A DNA stretch of 64,000 bases, from the NCBI RefSeq assembly GCF_014654895.1, contig NZ_BNBE01000002.1, positions 124,001-188,000 of the forward strand, given 5' to 3'. The first letter of the stretch is position 1. Every line of letters starts with the position of its first letter. Origin of the DNA: Streptomyces filamentosus (GTDB taxonomy: Bacteria; Actinomycetota; Actinomycetes; Streptomycetales; Streptomycetaceae). Below the pieces are notes generated by a model that was given only the letters and a program-made list of their open reading frames with translations, ran no database searches and was not told the origin of the DNA. The translations under genes and the position numbers were made by a program. Shown in pieces: positions 1-8,158 of this stretch.

Positions 1-1082
1 TTGAGGCGGTCCAGCCCCCGGCGGACGGTGGAGGAGAGCACCGGGTCGACGGCGAGGCGGCCCTCGCCGGAGACGGTGGCGTCGGCGGGTACGGCGAGGG
101 GGACGACCCCGGTCCCCGCGACGTGCGGTGGCGCGGCAGGGGTGCCGGTGAGGAAGACCTTGCCGGCGCGGCCCTGCTTCAGGGCGAGGTCGCCGAGCTT
201 GCCGGTGGCGAGTGTCGACACGGTCTTCCGGTCGCCGCGCCACAGCTTGGCGGACGCGGTGCCGTTCCGGTGGTCGAGGAAGGCGATCCCGTTCTTCCCC
301 GACGGCTGGATGTCGGCGGGGACTTCGGAGGTGGTGGCGAGGTTCTCGACCTTGCCCTCCCGGTCCACGTGCACCAGCCTGCGGCCGCGCGCGGCGACGG
401 TGCCGTCCGCCACGGGGACGGCGGAGGTCACCTGGCCGGTCACGGCCGTGTCGGAGACGACGCCACCGGTGGTGTCCACGGTGAGGAGGCGGCTTTGGTC
501 GTCCCGGAAGGCGCTGAAGACCGCGGTGCCGGTCGCCGAATTGCACCGCGGGTCGAAGTACGCGAGGGACGCGGTGAACGGGAGCTTCGTCACCCGGCCG
601 GAGTCGATGTCGACGATGGCGGTGAACGCGCCGCCCATCATCAGGTCCGGACGGTTCGTGAACGTGCGGGGGGCGTAGGCGACCGCTACGTGCGAGCGGT
701 CCATGACGCACTCGTTGCCGATCCAGGAGTCCGCCTGCATACCCGGTTCGGCCAGGACGGCCACGGTCTTCCAGGCGTACGCGTCGGCGCCGTCCGCGGC
801 GAGGACGCGCAGGCCATCGGCGTCGGCCGCGGTCGTGATGACACGGTCCGTGGAGTTCTTCCAGCCCGGGCCGAGATTCTTGTCCGGGTCAGGGATCGCC
901 TGCGGGGCGAGGCCCTGGCCAGAGGCTGCGGAGGCAGCTGTGGCATGTGGCGTGTCGCCTGGAGCCGGTGCGGCCGTCGCGGAGCCGGCAGCCTGGAGAA
1001 GCCCTCCCGCCAATGCGGTGCTCACCACCAAGGCGGCTGGGCCGCGTATGTACCGTGCGGATGTGCGGGCCTGTCTTTTCAA
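1..1082 (-). CDS. Large secreted protein, N-terminal part (cut by left edge)
   Basis: The reading frame is open from a TTG at 1082 to the left edge, so at least 360 residues of a longer protein are present. The TTG is chosen because AGGAG lies 9 nt upstream and it gives a textbook signal peptide: KR-rich start, then a hydrophobic stretch (AALVVSTALAGGLL) and an Ala-rich cleavage region. The mature part is rich in beta-strand-like segments and carries DRVITTAADADGLRV and WIGNECVMD. From memory this resembles the N-terminal region of very large secreted Streptomyces proteins; I cannot name a catalytic domain. It is probably exported and cell-wall or medium associated. The C-terminus is not visible. 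Confidence 0.75.
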   Translation of the reverse strand, partial: MKRQARTSARYIRGPAALVVSTALAGGLLQAAGSATAAPAPGDTPHATAASAASGQGLAPQAIPDPDKNLGPGWKNSTDRVITTAADADGLRVLAADGADAYAWKTVAVLAEPGMQADSWIGNECVMDRSHVAVAYAPRTFTNRPDLMMGGAFTAIVDIDSGRVTKLPFTASLAYFDPRCNSATGTAVFSAFRDDQSRLLTVDTTGGVVSDTAVTGQVTSAVPVADGTVAARGRRLVHVDREGKVENLATTSEVPADIQPSGKNGIAFLDHRNGTASAKLWRGDRKTVSTLATGKLGDLALKQGRAGKVFLTGTPAAPPHVAGTGVVPLAVPADATVSGEGRLAVDPVLSSTVRRGLDRL

Positions 1083-1289
1083 TTCTTGGCACTCCTGGAG
1101 CATCGGAGGATCGAAGTCCTGGCTGTGAGCGCGGGCATGCCGAGCGGGAATGTCGAGGGTGAGGCCGTGACACTCCGAGGTGGTGCGGTTCTGGTGAGAC
1201 GGAGCGCGCCTTGTCGATGGTGGCGCGGACGTCTGCGGCGGCTGCGCCGGTCTCCGCGACGCGCTTCCTCGCTCCGGCGGGGAGCGCGG

Positions 1290-1799
1290 CTACCGGTAGA
1301 CGTCGACGACCACGCGGTCCGGCTGCGTCAGATGGAAGACGTTGTATCGGGTCGAGGGGCCGAGCGAGAGGCCGAACTGGGCCCTGGCGGCATGGAAGTT
1401 GGTCAGCTGCACTCCCTTGATCGTGGGCAGGCCGAACGACTTGCTCCATTCCACTCCGGAGGCCAGGTGCGCGGGTTCCATCGTGATGAACAGGTACGAC
1501 GTCCCCTTGACGGTCACGTACTCCGTCAGACCGCTCATCGGGGTGTAGGCGCCGGTCGTGTTCGTCTCCGTGCCGAAGATCCGGGTGGGCGCGGTGAGGT
1601 CGAACACCAGACGGTCGTAGTCTGTGTGCGTCGCTGCGCGTATGCCCGTGATGCAGGGGCTGTCGTAGCACGTCACGGCTGTGGCGGCGGTTTCGGCAGG
1701 GGTGGCGGCGGTGGCCGTCGGCAGGGTGAGCACCGATGCGACCGCGGCAGCGGCGAGGGGCATGGCGACGCGGGCCCACGTACGAAGCGATCTACTCAT
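1290..1799 (-). CDS. Secreted AMIN-like domain protein (paralogue 1)
   Basis: This 169-residue protein starts with a signal peptide (SRSLRTWARVAMPLAAAAVA, then an Ala-rich cleavage zone near residue 32). The mature part has the hallmarks of the actinobacterial AMIN-like family: ATHTDYDRLVFDL, GTSYLFITME and the C-terminal strand RVVVDVYR. A Cys pair (CYDSPC) follows the leader. The family is extracytoplasmic; a role in binding envelope polymers is plausible but unproven. It lies 76 bp downstream of a second paralogue on the same strand, and a third begins at 63663. The stop is 207 bp from the next gene. Confidence 0.85.
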   Translation of the reverse strand: MSRSLRTWARVAMPLAAAAVASVLTLPTATAATPAETAATAVTCYDSPCITGIRAATHTDYDRLVFDLTAPTRIFGTETNTTGAYTPMSGLTEYVTVKGTSYLFITMEPAHLASGVEWSKSFGLPTIKGVQLTNFHAARAQFGLSLGPSTRYNVFHLTQPDRVVVDVYR

Positions 1800-1875
1800 G
1801 ACAGAGGGACTCCTGACTCGAAACGAGGGTGGGGTGACCGGACCGAGACGAGGTGGACCGGACGGCTGTCCGGGG

Positions 1876-2418
1876 CTATCGGTAGATGTCGACGACCAGG
1901 CGGTTCGGCTGGGTCAGCTGAAAGACCTGGTAACCCGTCGACGACCCGAGCGTGATGCCGAACTGGACGCGCTTGTCGAAGCGGTTGTCGAACGCCGGCA
2001 GGAGCTGGACGCCCTTGAGAGCGGGAAGGTTGAAGCTCTGCAGGGTTGGGCTCGTGAAGGTCAGGTTTCCGGCGTCGTCGTAGACGTCGGTGTCCTCCAT
2101 CGTGATGAAGAGGTACGAGGTGCCCTTGATCTGCAGGAGCTCCTGTTTGCCGCTCCACGGGGTGTACGCGCCCGTCGTGTTCGTCTCCGTCGTGACCTGG
2201 GTGCTCGACGTCAGGTCGAACACCAGCCGGTCGTAGCCGGTGTGCGTCGCGGCGCGGGTTCCCAGGACGCAGGTGTGGGTGCAGATGGCGGTCACATTCG
2301 CGGCGCCGGCCTCGACCGGCGTCGCGGCGGATGCCGCAGGCAGGGCGAGTAACGAGGCGACCGCGGCAGCGGCGAGAGGCGCCGCGATACGAGTCCATTT
2401 AATTTGTGATGCACGCAT
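1876..2418 (-). CDS. Secreted AMIN-like domain protein (paralogue 2)
   Basis: A 180-residue protein with a signal peptide of about 32 residues (TRIAAPLAAAAVASLLALPA) and the same mature fold as its downstream neighbour: ATHTGYDRLVFDL, GTSYLFITMED and the ending RLVVDIYR. A CTHTC pair occupies the place of CYDSPC in paralogue 1. Compared with paralogue 1 it carries a short insertion after the SYLFITME strand (VYDDAGNL). The tandem arrangement points to gene duplication. The two are probably co-transcribed, since the gap is 76 bp and no hairpin is seen in it. Function unknown beyond an envelope location. Confidence 0.85.
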   Translation of the reverse strand: MRASQIKWTRIAAPLAAAAVASLLALPAASAATPVEAGAANVTAICTHTCVLGTRAATHTGYDRLVFDLTSSTQVTTETNTTGAYTPWSGKQELLQIKGTSYLFITMEDTDVYDDAGNLTFTSPTLQSFNLPALKGVQLLPAFDNRFDKRVQFGITLGSSTGYQVFQLTQPNRLVVDIYR

Positions 2419-2485
2419 GTTGTAAACCCGTCATATTGGTGATCTCTGCTGGAATGCGCGTGGCGCGCGGGTCGAGACACCGCGA

Positions 2486-2515
2486 TGTCCCGGCCACCGG
2501 TCGGTGGCCGGGACA
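2486..2515 (-). terminator. Perfect palindrome, probable terminator
   Basis: Two 14-base arms (TGTCCCGGCCACCG and its complement) are separated by 2 bases. The structure sits 30 bp beyond the stop of the lipoprotein gene and upstream of the AMIN-like gene, all on the minus strand. There is no T tract, as is common for streptomycete terminators. Confidence 0.6.
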
Positions 2516-2545
2516 GGGTGCGTCGGGCCGCAGCCGGCCAGTGAG

Positions 2546-3493
2546 TCAGCGGGTGGCGGCGGTGACCTGCCGTGCCGCCGTCAGGCCCGCGACGGTGTTG
2601 GCCCGGGCCTTGCCCAGTGCGTCCTGGTGCTTGGCGACGAGCGTCTCCTGGATCTTCTGCTCTGCCTTGAACCAGATGGCCACGAGATCGGTCTGCTGCT
2701 TGCAGTCGACCTCCGCGAGCGCGGTCTTCTTCTCCACGTCACCGGCAGACGACGAGGAGGCGGGATCGGTGAGGTTGGCGGCGTCCCACACGGTGGCGAC
2801 CTGGTACCCGCGTTCCTTCATGCAGGCCGACCACGCCGCCATAGCGGCCTTGACCTCAGGGGTCTCCTGCGAGGCAGTGAAGCTCTGGCCGGAGAGCTCC
2901 TCGGCCAGGGTGATGTCCGGGCTGGGCACCTGGCGCCTTGATTCCCCAATGCATCCCCCTTCGGGGATGGGCTTCCCTTCGAGGGCCTGGACCGCCTTGC
3001 CGTTTTGCTTGCCCTTGAGGGCGGCGATCGCCTGAGGCGTCTCCTGCCCGGCGAGGGAACTCGTGCTTCCCGCCGATTCGCTGGGGTCGTGGTAGCCCGT
3101 CTTCTCCGCTTCACTCCTGATCGTGATGCCGTAGCGGCGTTCCATGTTCGACGAGCTTCCCGATGACGGCGGGTTGGCCCCCAGCTTCTCGGTGCGCCAG
3201 CTGGGGAAGCCCAGTGCCCGCATGCACTTGATCTCCGCGTTGCCACGCCCCTCAAGAAACGTGATCTCGTCGGCGTAGGAGACCAGGTACCGCTCGATCG
3301 GAAGCGTGAGGCCCTTGGCGAGTCCCTCGCGTGGAACCGCCTCCGGCCATCCCTCGCGTACGACTTGCGTCCACCCGGCGGCGGCCTCCACCCCGGGGAC
3401 CTCCGCGACGGTGACAGGGGGCTGCTGTTCCTGGCCACATGCCGTCAGGAGCGCAGTACCGCAAAGAGCAAGAACAGTCAGGTTCTTCTTCAT
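2546..3493 (-). CDS. Lipoprotein paired with a small secreted protein (module 1)
   Basis: A 315-residue predicted lipoprotein: KK at the start, hydrophobic core, then lipobox LLTAC with the acylated Cys near residue 19. Start ATG 3493 is preferred over TTG 3499 because AAGAGG lies 8 nt upstream. The mature part is homologous to the lipoprotein at 45646. Shared positions include LPxxxY, a CM...LGF segment, ERRYG, KTGY, P.GGCIG, a W..CM...GY segment and a C-terminal AE..IQ..L.AKH helix. Four Cys outside the lipobox are conserved between the two, which suggests two disulphides. It follows the secreted-protein gene at 3496 with a 2-bp gap, so the two are translationally coupled. No enzymatic motif is seen; it may tether or receive the small partner. 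Confidence 0.8.
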   Translation of the reverse strand: MKKNLTVLALCGTALLTACGQEQQPPVTVAEVPGVEAAAGWTQVVREGWPEAVPREGLAKGLTLPIERYLVSYADEITFLEGRGNAEIKCMRALGFPSWRTEKLGANPPSSGSSSNMERRYGITIRSEAEKTGYHDPSESAGSTSSLAGQETPQAIAALKGKQNGKAVQALEGKPIPEGGCIGESRRQVPSPDITLAEELSGQSFTASQETPEVKAAMAAWSACMKERGYQVATVWDAANLTDPASSSSAGDVEKKTALAEVDCKQQTDLVAIWFKAEQKIQETLVAKHQDALGKARANTVAGLTAARQVTAATR

Positions 3494-3495
3494 GG

Positions 3496-3990
3496 TCAAA
3501 GCCTCTTACTGCTGGCGTTTTCGTTCTTGAGTGCGGAGATCAGGTTCTTGATGTCTCCCGGGTAGTACGTTTGGTAAGTGCCGCCGTATCCGGTGTTGTA
3601 GAAGACGCGGTGGGACGCGGTGTCCTCATTGGATCCGCCGGCAGCGTTGTTCTTGACGCTCTCTCCGGAGCCCTCGGAGGGCCTGCACGCACTGCCGACA
3701 TGGAGCTCGAAGTCGCTGCCGTAGTCGAACTGGTAGAGGACGGTGTACAGCCCACTGGGAGTAGACACGCTGTAGCCCTCGTGGGAGTACTCGGTCTTGT
3801 TGGTGAGGAAGCAAGACGAGTAGAAGACTCCGCTGTTCTGCATGCTGTTGTAGATGATTGCGAAGCATCTCGTGCTGGATGAACAGCTGTTGGAGCTGTA
3901 CACCGTCGTCGCGCTGGCCGGGGACCCGGTAGCAATGGTCCCAACAGCGGCCAAGGCGAGAGTCAGCGCGGCGCGCGTTATTCGGCGCAT
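3496..3990 (-). CDS. Small secreted protein (module 1)
   Basis: A 164-residue protein with a clear signal peptide (RRITRAALTLALAAVGTIA, ending near ASA at residue 26). Start ATG 3990 has an AAGAAGGGGGG purine run about 10 nt upstream; the longer open frame to 4107 would destroy the leader. The mature protein has four Cys, many Ser/Tyr residues and a late GGTYQT motif that recurs in the small protein at 17795. The pattern of short strands with paired Cys recalls crystallin-like or I36 inhibitor-like folds, but this is only an impression. Its gene is coupled to the lipoprotein gene just downstream. An 18-bp palindrome lies about 43 bp upstream. Confidence 0.8.
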   Translation of the reverse strand: MRRITRAALTLALAAVGTIATGSPASATTVYSSNSCSSSTRCFAIIYNSMQNSGVFYSSCFLTNKTEYSHEGYSVSTPSGLYTVLYQFDYGSDFELHVGSACRPSEGSGESVKNNAAGGSNEDTASHRVFYNTGYGGTYQTYYPGDIKNLISALKNENASSKRL

Positions 3991-4032
3991 GGAAGTTGAA
4001 CCCCCCTTCTTGGGTGGAGGCACGGGCCATGA

Positions 4033-4050
4033 TTCGACTGCACAGTCGAA
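4033..4050. promoter_or_regulatory. 18-bp perfect palindrome, candidate operator
   Basis: TTCGACTG-CA-CAGTCGAA is a perfect 8+2+8 inverted repeat. It is placed upstream of the small secreted protein gene (start 3990, minus strand). A similar-sized 8+2+8 palindrome precedes the AMIN-like gene at 63663. Size and position suit a dimeric repressor site. Confidence 0.45.
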
Positions 4051-4353
4051 AGCGGACAAATGCCGATGCTGCTTTTGTCTCTCATGGTGCGAACCTCCTG
4101 CGGTCAAGCGATCGAACGATATGACGATGCCGATCCGAAGGGAGTGTTTGTGGCTCGAATCGATGGGGAAGTCGTCCGGAAGTGGCTGAGGGTTGTCTCA
4201 TGTGATGAGATTTGCCGGCCTTTTGTGGCATGTTTGGGTGACTGTGGGGCCAGGAGGTGTGGGAAGGAGGTTAATTCAACTCATATCGGGCGGTGAGGCG
4301 TGCTGCGCTATCCCTCATGGTCGCCTCGGTGGTGCGCCTGCTGGCATCGCGAG

Positions 4354-4605
4354 GTGCACCAGAACGCTCCCCATCCGTGGCCTCAGGCCTTCGGTTTCGC
4401 GGTCCGTGACGCCCGGGAGCGCAATGGTCTGAGCATCGAAGGGCTCGCCGGGACCGCTGGCCAGTCCGCCCGCATGGTCATCGGCATTGAGCACGGCAAA
4501 CGGAACCCCTCGCTGCTCACCATCTTGGCCCTGGCCCAGGGCCTGGGTGTCAGCCCGGGCCAGCTGATCGAATCCGCGGAAGCCCGGCGGGAAACCGCGG
4601 CATGA
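4354..4605 (+). CDS. XRE-family regulator of the tniQ operon
   Basis: A roughly 83-residue DNA-binding protein made almost entirely of a helix-turn-helix of the Cro/CI type: AVRDARERNGLSIEGLA, then the recognition region (SARMVIGIEHGKRNPSL) and LALAQGLGVSPGQLIE. The frame is open from 4300, but GTG 4354 gives the usual domain length; no strong ribosome site decides it. Its stop overlaps the start of the first tniQ gene (ATGA), so it is the first gene of an XRE-tniQ-tniQ operon and probably controls it. Confidence 0.75.
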   Translation: MHQNAPHPWPQAFGFAVRDARERNGLSIEGLAGTAGQSARMVIGIEHGKRNPSLLTILALAQGLGVSPGQLIESAEARRETAA

Positions 4606-6056
4606 GTCCAAGACGCCTCGCGCTGGTACCCGATCCCTATCGCGGTGAGTCTCTGCTGAGCTGGGGGGACGCGCTCGCACGGCTCAACCAGGTCTCCCGG
4701 ACCGAGGCGCTGCGCATGGCGGGTCTGATCAGCTCCAGCACGGTGTCGGCCGTGTTCGGCTACCGCGTCAGCGACACCGTCGTGCGCGAGGTGAGCGAAA
4801 GCACCGGCGTGACGGGGGAGAAGCTGCGTGGCATGACGCTCGCCCACTACGCGGGCAGTGCGCTGGAGCCGCTGCCGCCGGACGACGCGAAGGAGTACGG
4901 GGCGTGGGCCGCGTGGCGGTACCGGCAGCGGACGGTGCTGCCCAAGCACTCCAACGCCTGTCCGTCGTGCCTGCGGGAGAACGGCGGCCGCTGGCTCCTG
5001 AAATGGCGGCTGGTCTGGTCGTTCGCGTGTGTACAGCACCATAGGTACCTGATCTCGCAGTGCTCCGGCTGCGGTTCAGCCCTGCACCGGGTGTGGCCCG
5101 GGGATCCGCAGTCCTGGATCTGTCCCGGGGTCTCGCGGGGGCTGGGGCTGCGCACGTCGGCACAGCCGTGCGGGCGCGACATCCGCCGCATGCGGGGCAA
5201 GCCGGTCCGAGACCCCCGGCTCCTGGCCTGCCAGCGGGAGATCGACCGCCTGCTCGACGGCCCGCACACCACGACGCCGGAGGAGGTACGGGACGTCCTC
5301 AGGGCGCTGTACCGCTCGATGCAGGACGCGTGGTCGCCGGTACGGGCCCTTCGGCTGCCCGCGACCGACGAGGCGGTCCACCGGGCCTGGGACCGCTATC
5401 TCGCGCCCGGCGGAAGCAGCGAGCGGTACCGGCCTCTGCTCGTGGCCGCCGCCGTGAAGATCGCCACCGAGGCCGGCCCCGACACCGCCGATGGCGAGAC
5501 GGCCGGAAGCGGACTCGCACGGCCGAACTGGAGTGCCAGGCAGTCCGGGCAGCGAGGCGAGGTCGAACTGGCCGCGAACCGGTTCGGCGGCCACTGCCAT
5601 CACAGCGGATGTTCCGCCTGGGTGCCGGCCGGGCACGGCGTCGTGCTGGGCGACACCGACGGCTGGGACAACTACTGCCTGCAGCACGCTCAGGCGTTCA
5701 CCCGTCGGGCCCGGTCCCGCGAACACATCGGGCCAGACGCCTTCACCGAGCCGTGCCTGAGGTTCCTCGACGCGCGCCTGCGTGAGGAGGGACAGTGCCT
5801 GGGCGAGGAGGACGACGATCTGCTCCGGCAGCGGATCGAGGCCCAGCGGCTGATCTTGGACGCCTGCGCGGCCACCGCTCCCCGTACACGAGAGGGAAGG
5901 TCCCTTCGGTACGCCGTACGGTGCCTGCTGTTGCCCTATGCGGGGCATCCGGACTTCCGCGCGGCGTGGTTGCCCCGCCAGGGCGAGAACCCGGCGCGGT
6001 CCCTCGTGGAGAGCGCAGCCGGGCAAGAACAGCGGGAAGGGGCGGGCTGTGGCTGA
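4602..6056 (+). CDS. tniQ: TniQ-family target-selection protein 1
   Basis: A 484-residue TniQ protein. The N-terminal motif PRRLALVPDPYRGESLLSW is characteristic, and a zinc-binding segment around residues 125-160 reads CPSC...FAC..H...L...C.GCG. TniQ/TnsD proteins bind the target DNA and recruit the TnsC ATPase. At 484 residues it is longer than the 315-residue TniQ2; its C-terminal region contains further Cys/His pairs (GHCHHSGC, YCLQH) that resemble a second zinc site and may read DNA. Starts in an ATGA overlap with the XRE gene and ends in a GTGGCTGA overlap with tniQ2. Confidence 0.88.
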   Translation: MSPRRLALVPDPYRGESLLSWGDALARLNQVSRTEALRMAGLISSSTVSAVFGYRVSDTVVREVSESTGVTGEKLRGMTLAHYAGSALEPLPPDDAKEYGAWAAWRYRQRTVLPKHSNACPSCLRENGGRWLLKWRLVWSFACVQHHRYLISQCSGCGSALHRVWPGDPQSWICPGVSRGLGLRTSAQPCGRDIRRMRGKPVRDPRLLACQREIDRLLDGPHTTTPEEVRDVLRALYRSMQDAWSPVRALRLPATDEAVHRAWDRYLAPGGSSERYRPLLVAAAVKIATEAGPDTADGETAGSGLARPNWSARQSGQRGEVELAANRFGGHCHHSGCSAWVPAGHGVVLGDTDGWDNYCLQHAQAFTRRARSREHIGPDAFTEPCLRFLDARLREEGQCLGEEDDDLLRQRIEAQRLILDACAATAPRTREGRSLRYAVRCLLLPYAGHPDFRAAWLPRQGENPARSLVESAAGQEQREGAGCG

Positions 6057-6996
6057 GGAGGAGCCGGTCCGGCGGCTCGGGGTGGTTCCGGTCCCGTTTC
6101 CGGGGGAGGCGTTCGTCAGCTGGGTCGACACGGTCGCGGCGAGTCTGCGGGTGTCGCGGGCGGCGGCCCTTGGGGCGCTGGGACTGCCGGGCAGTGCGAG
6201 GTTCAGCACCCACCAGTTCCATCTGAGCCCGGAGCATCTGGAGGGACTGCAGCGGAGAACGGGGCTGCGGCCGGCGCAGGTGGAGCGGATGCTGTTCGCC
6301 TTCTACGCGCCCACGGCGCTGCCACAGTTGGCCTTGGACAACGGGCGCGTCGACCAAGGCGCGCGTGTGAGCCATCCGTGGCTGCGTCGCGATCATTCGG
6401 CCGTGTGCCCGCTGTGTGTCGAGGCGTCGGGCGGCCGGTGGCTGCTCGCCTGGCGGCTGAGGTGGACCTTCTTGTGCGCGGACCACCTGGTGTATCTGGT
6501 GGACCGTTGTCCGCGCTGCGGCCTCAGGTTGTACTGGCGTCTGGAGGCGACCGGCGCCGGACAGCGCACGCACTGCGTGCGTCCCGCGGCGCGGAACGGC
6601 CGTGGCGGACGACGCCTTGGGACGACGGTGTGCGGGTTCCCGGTGGCGGAGATGCCGGCGCTTCCGGTGGGTGACGAGGAGGCTGTTCACGTCCAGCGCC
6701 GCGTCCAGGCGCTGCTGACCCCCGCCGACGCCTCGCACAACGAGACCTCGCGCCGCCTGTTGCAGCAGTTCGTCCTGACCATCCGCGATGTCGCGCACCG
6801 CAGGTCACTGGCCGGCCTGCTCGACGGGATGGAGAGCGGCGTCATACGCGCCGTGTACGAGACACAGGGGCAGCCGTGGCAGCCGCCGCTGTCGTGGACT
6901 TTGGAGAACGGATCGCCGGCAGCGGTGTCCGCACTGGTACGCATCGCCGCCCGGTCCGTCCTGTCGGACGGGTCCGAGGCGGGGACGCTCGGCTGA
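6049..6996 (+). CDS. tniQ: TniQ-family target-selection protein 2
   Basis: A 315-residue TniQ protein starting at GTG 6049, which overlaps the tniQ1 stop by 8 bp and has GGAAGG a few bases upstream. The N-terminal motif is RRLGVVPVPFPGEAFVSW, and the zinc-binding segment is CPLC...FLCADH...DRCPRCG, near residues 115-155. It is shorter than TniQ1 and lacks that protein's extra C-terminal Cys/His pairs, so it may be the general partner while the longer one recognises a site. It ends 3 bp before the end of the convergent tniQ3. Confidence 0.87.
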   Translation: MAEEEPVRRLGVVPVPFPGEAFVSWVDTVAASLRVSRAAALGALGLPGSARFSTHQFHLSPEHLEGLQRRTGLRPAQVERMLFAFYAPTALPQLALDNGRVDQGARVSHPWLRRDHSAVCPLCVEASGGRWLLAWRLRWTFLCADHLVYLVDRCPRCGLRLYWRLEATGAGQRTHCVRPAARNGRGGRRLGTTVCGFPVAEMPALPVGDEEAVHVQRRVQALLTPADASHNETSRRLLQQFVLTIRDVAHRRSLAGLLDGMESGVIRAVYETQGQPWQPPLSWTLENGSPAAVSALVRIAARSVLSDGSEAGTLG

Positions 6997-6999
6997 CAC

Positions 7000-8111
7000 T
7001 CAGGCGAAGCGCCGGTACAGGAGGTCTGCGACGCCGGGCGTGATGACGTGGCCCTTGTGCGTGGGGCAGAGGACGTGTGCCTTCACCATGTGGCCCCGGC
7101 CGGGGGCTACCCAGGCCGCGCAGGCGGTGGCACGGCACGTGCCGCCGAAGCGGTTGGCCGGCGGCGCGGCGGTGTCCGGGGGAGGGAAACCGTCGGCTGA
7201 CCAGGAAGCCGTGTCGGCCTGTGTGCGGGTGTCTGGGGAGGAGCTGAGGCCGCCCATGGTTGCGATCTTGACGAGAGCGGCCGTCAGCAGCGGGTCGTTC
7301 CGGTACCACAGGGCCCCGCCGTGGCCGTGCCAGCGCCGGTGGAGGACGGCGTCGGTGTCCGGCAGCGGCGGGGCGTCGTCGTAGTTGTCGTGGATGTCCT
7401 CCAGTGCTACGTGCAGTGACCGCAGGATGTCCCGGCCGCCGCCATCATGTGGGTGGTCGATGAGGTGGTCGAGGCGGCGCTGGCACTGGAGCAGGTGCGG
7501 GTCGGACAGGCGGGGAGCCCGCATGCGGGAGACGACCCGGAGGCAGGTGCGGGCCTGGCGGCTTCGGTCGTACTGGCCGCATACGACGGCGTCCGCCGGC
7601 CCGGGGTTGAGCTGGTGCAGGCCTTTGCCGCAGCTGCGGCAGGCGCTGAGGAGGTAGAGGCGGTGGCGTACGCAGGCGAAGGACCAGACAAGGCGCCACC
7701 GCAGCAGCCAGCGCCCGCCGTTTTCACGTAGACATGCCGGGCAGGCGCGCGACCGTGAGGTCAGGGCGAGGCGGAGGCGGGTCAGCCAGATGGCGGCGGT
7801 CCGCTGGGGCGGGGAGAGGGAAGCGTGGGCAGGACGCCGTCGGCGTAGTGCGCGAGCGTCATCTCCCGCTGCCGGTCGGCGGACAGTCCGGTGGCGGCTT
7901 GCACGCGCGTCGTCGTCTCCGCGGTCAGGTAGGCGCCGAAGTACACGGTGGGCCGGTACCCGGTGGCATCGGGGCGGGCGAAGCCCGCGAGCCGAAGGGC
8001 GTGGAGGCGGCTGACCTGGTTCAGGTGGGCCAGCGCGTCGACCCAGCTCAGGAGGGACTCGCCGGGGTGCGGCTCGGGCACCAGGGCGAGACGGCGCGGT
8101 GATGTGGGCAT
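7000..8111 (-). pseudogene. tniQ: TniQ-family protein 3, one-base frameshift
   Basis: The first about 100 codons from ATG 8111 encode a clear TniQ start (PTSPRRLALVPEPHPGES) up to LAHYADGVLPTLPSP, then run to a stop. The remainder, from the zinc-binding segment (CPACLRENGG...C..H...C.SCG) to the end at 7000, lies in another frame. Adding one base in the CCCC/CCCC run at about 7806-7814 joins them into one protein of about 370 residues that resembles TniQ1 closely. It is either a recent frameshift or a sequencing error. It lies 47 bp downstream of tnsC, so it belongs to the same operon. Confidence 0.8.
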
Positions 8112-8158
8112 GGCACCGATCCTGCACGGCGGGCGTCGGGCCGTGTGCCGGCGACCTC

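Noticed and set aside
123..1955. A 610-codon open frame on the plus strand
   Set aside because: It runs antisense through a signal-peptide protein and an AMIN-like gene; composition is Arg/Gly/Val-rich as usual for antisense frames in GC-rich DNA.
3990..4107. Longer N-terminus of the module-1 secreted protein
   Set aside because: It would bury the signal peptide about 40 residues inside the protein; ATG 3990 has its own ribosome site.
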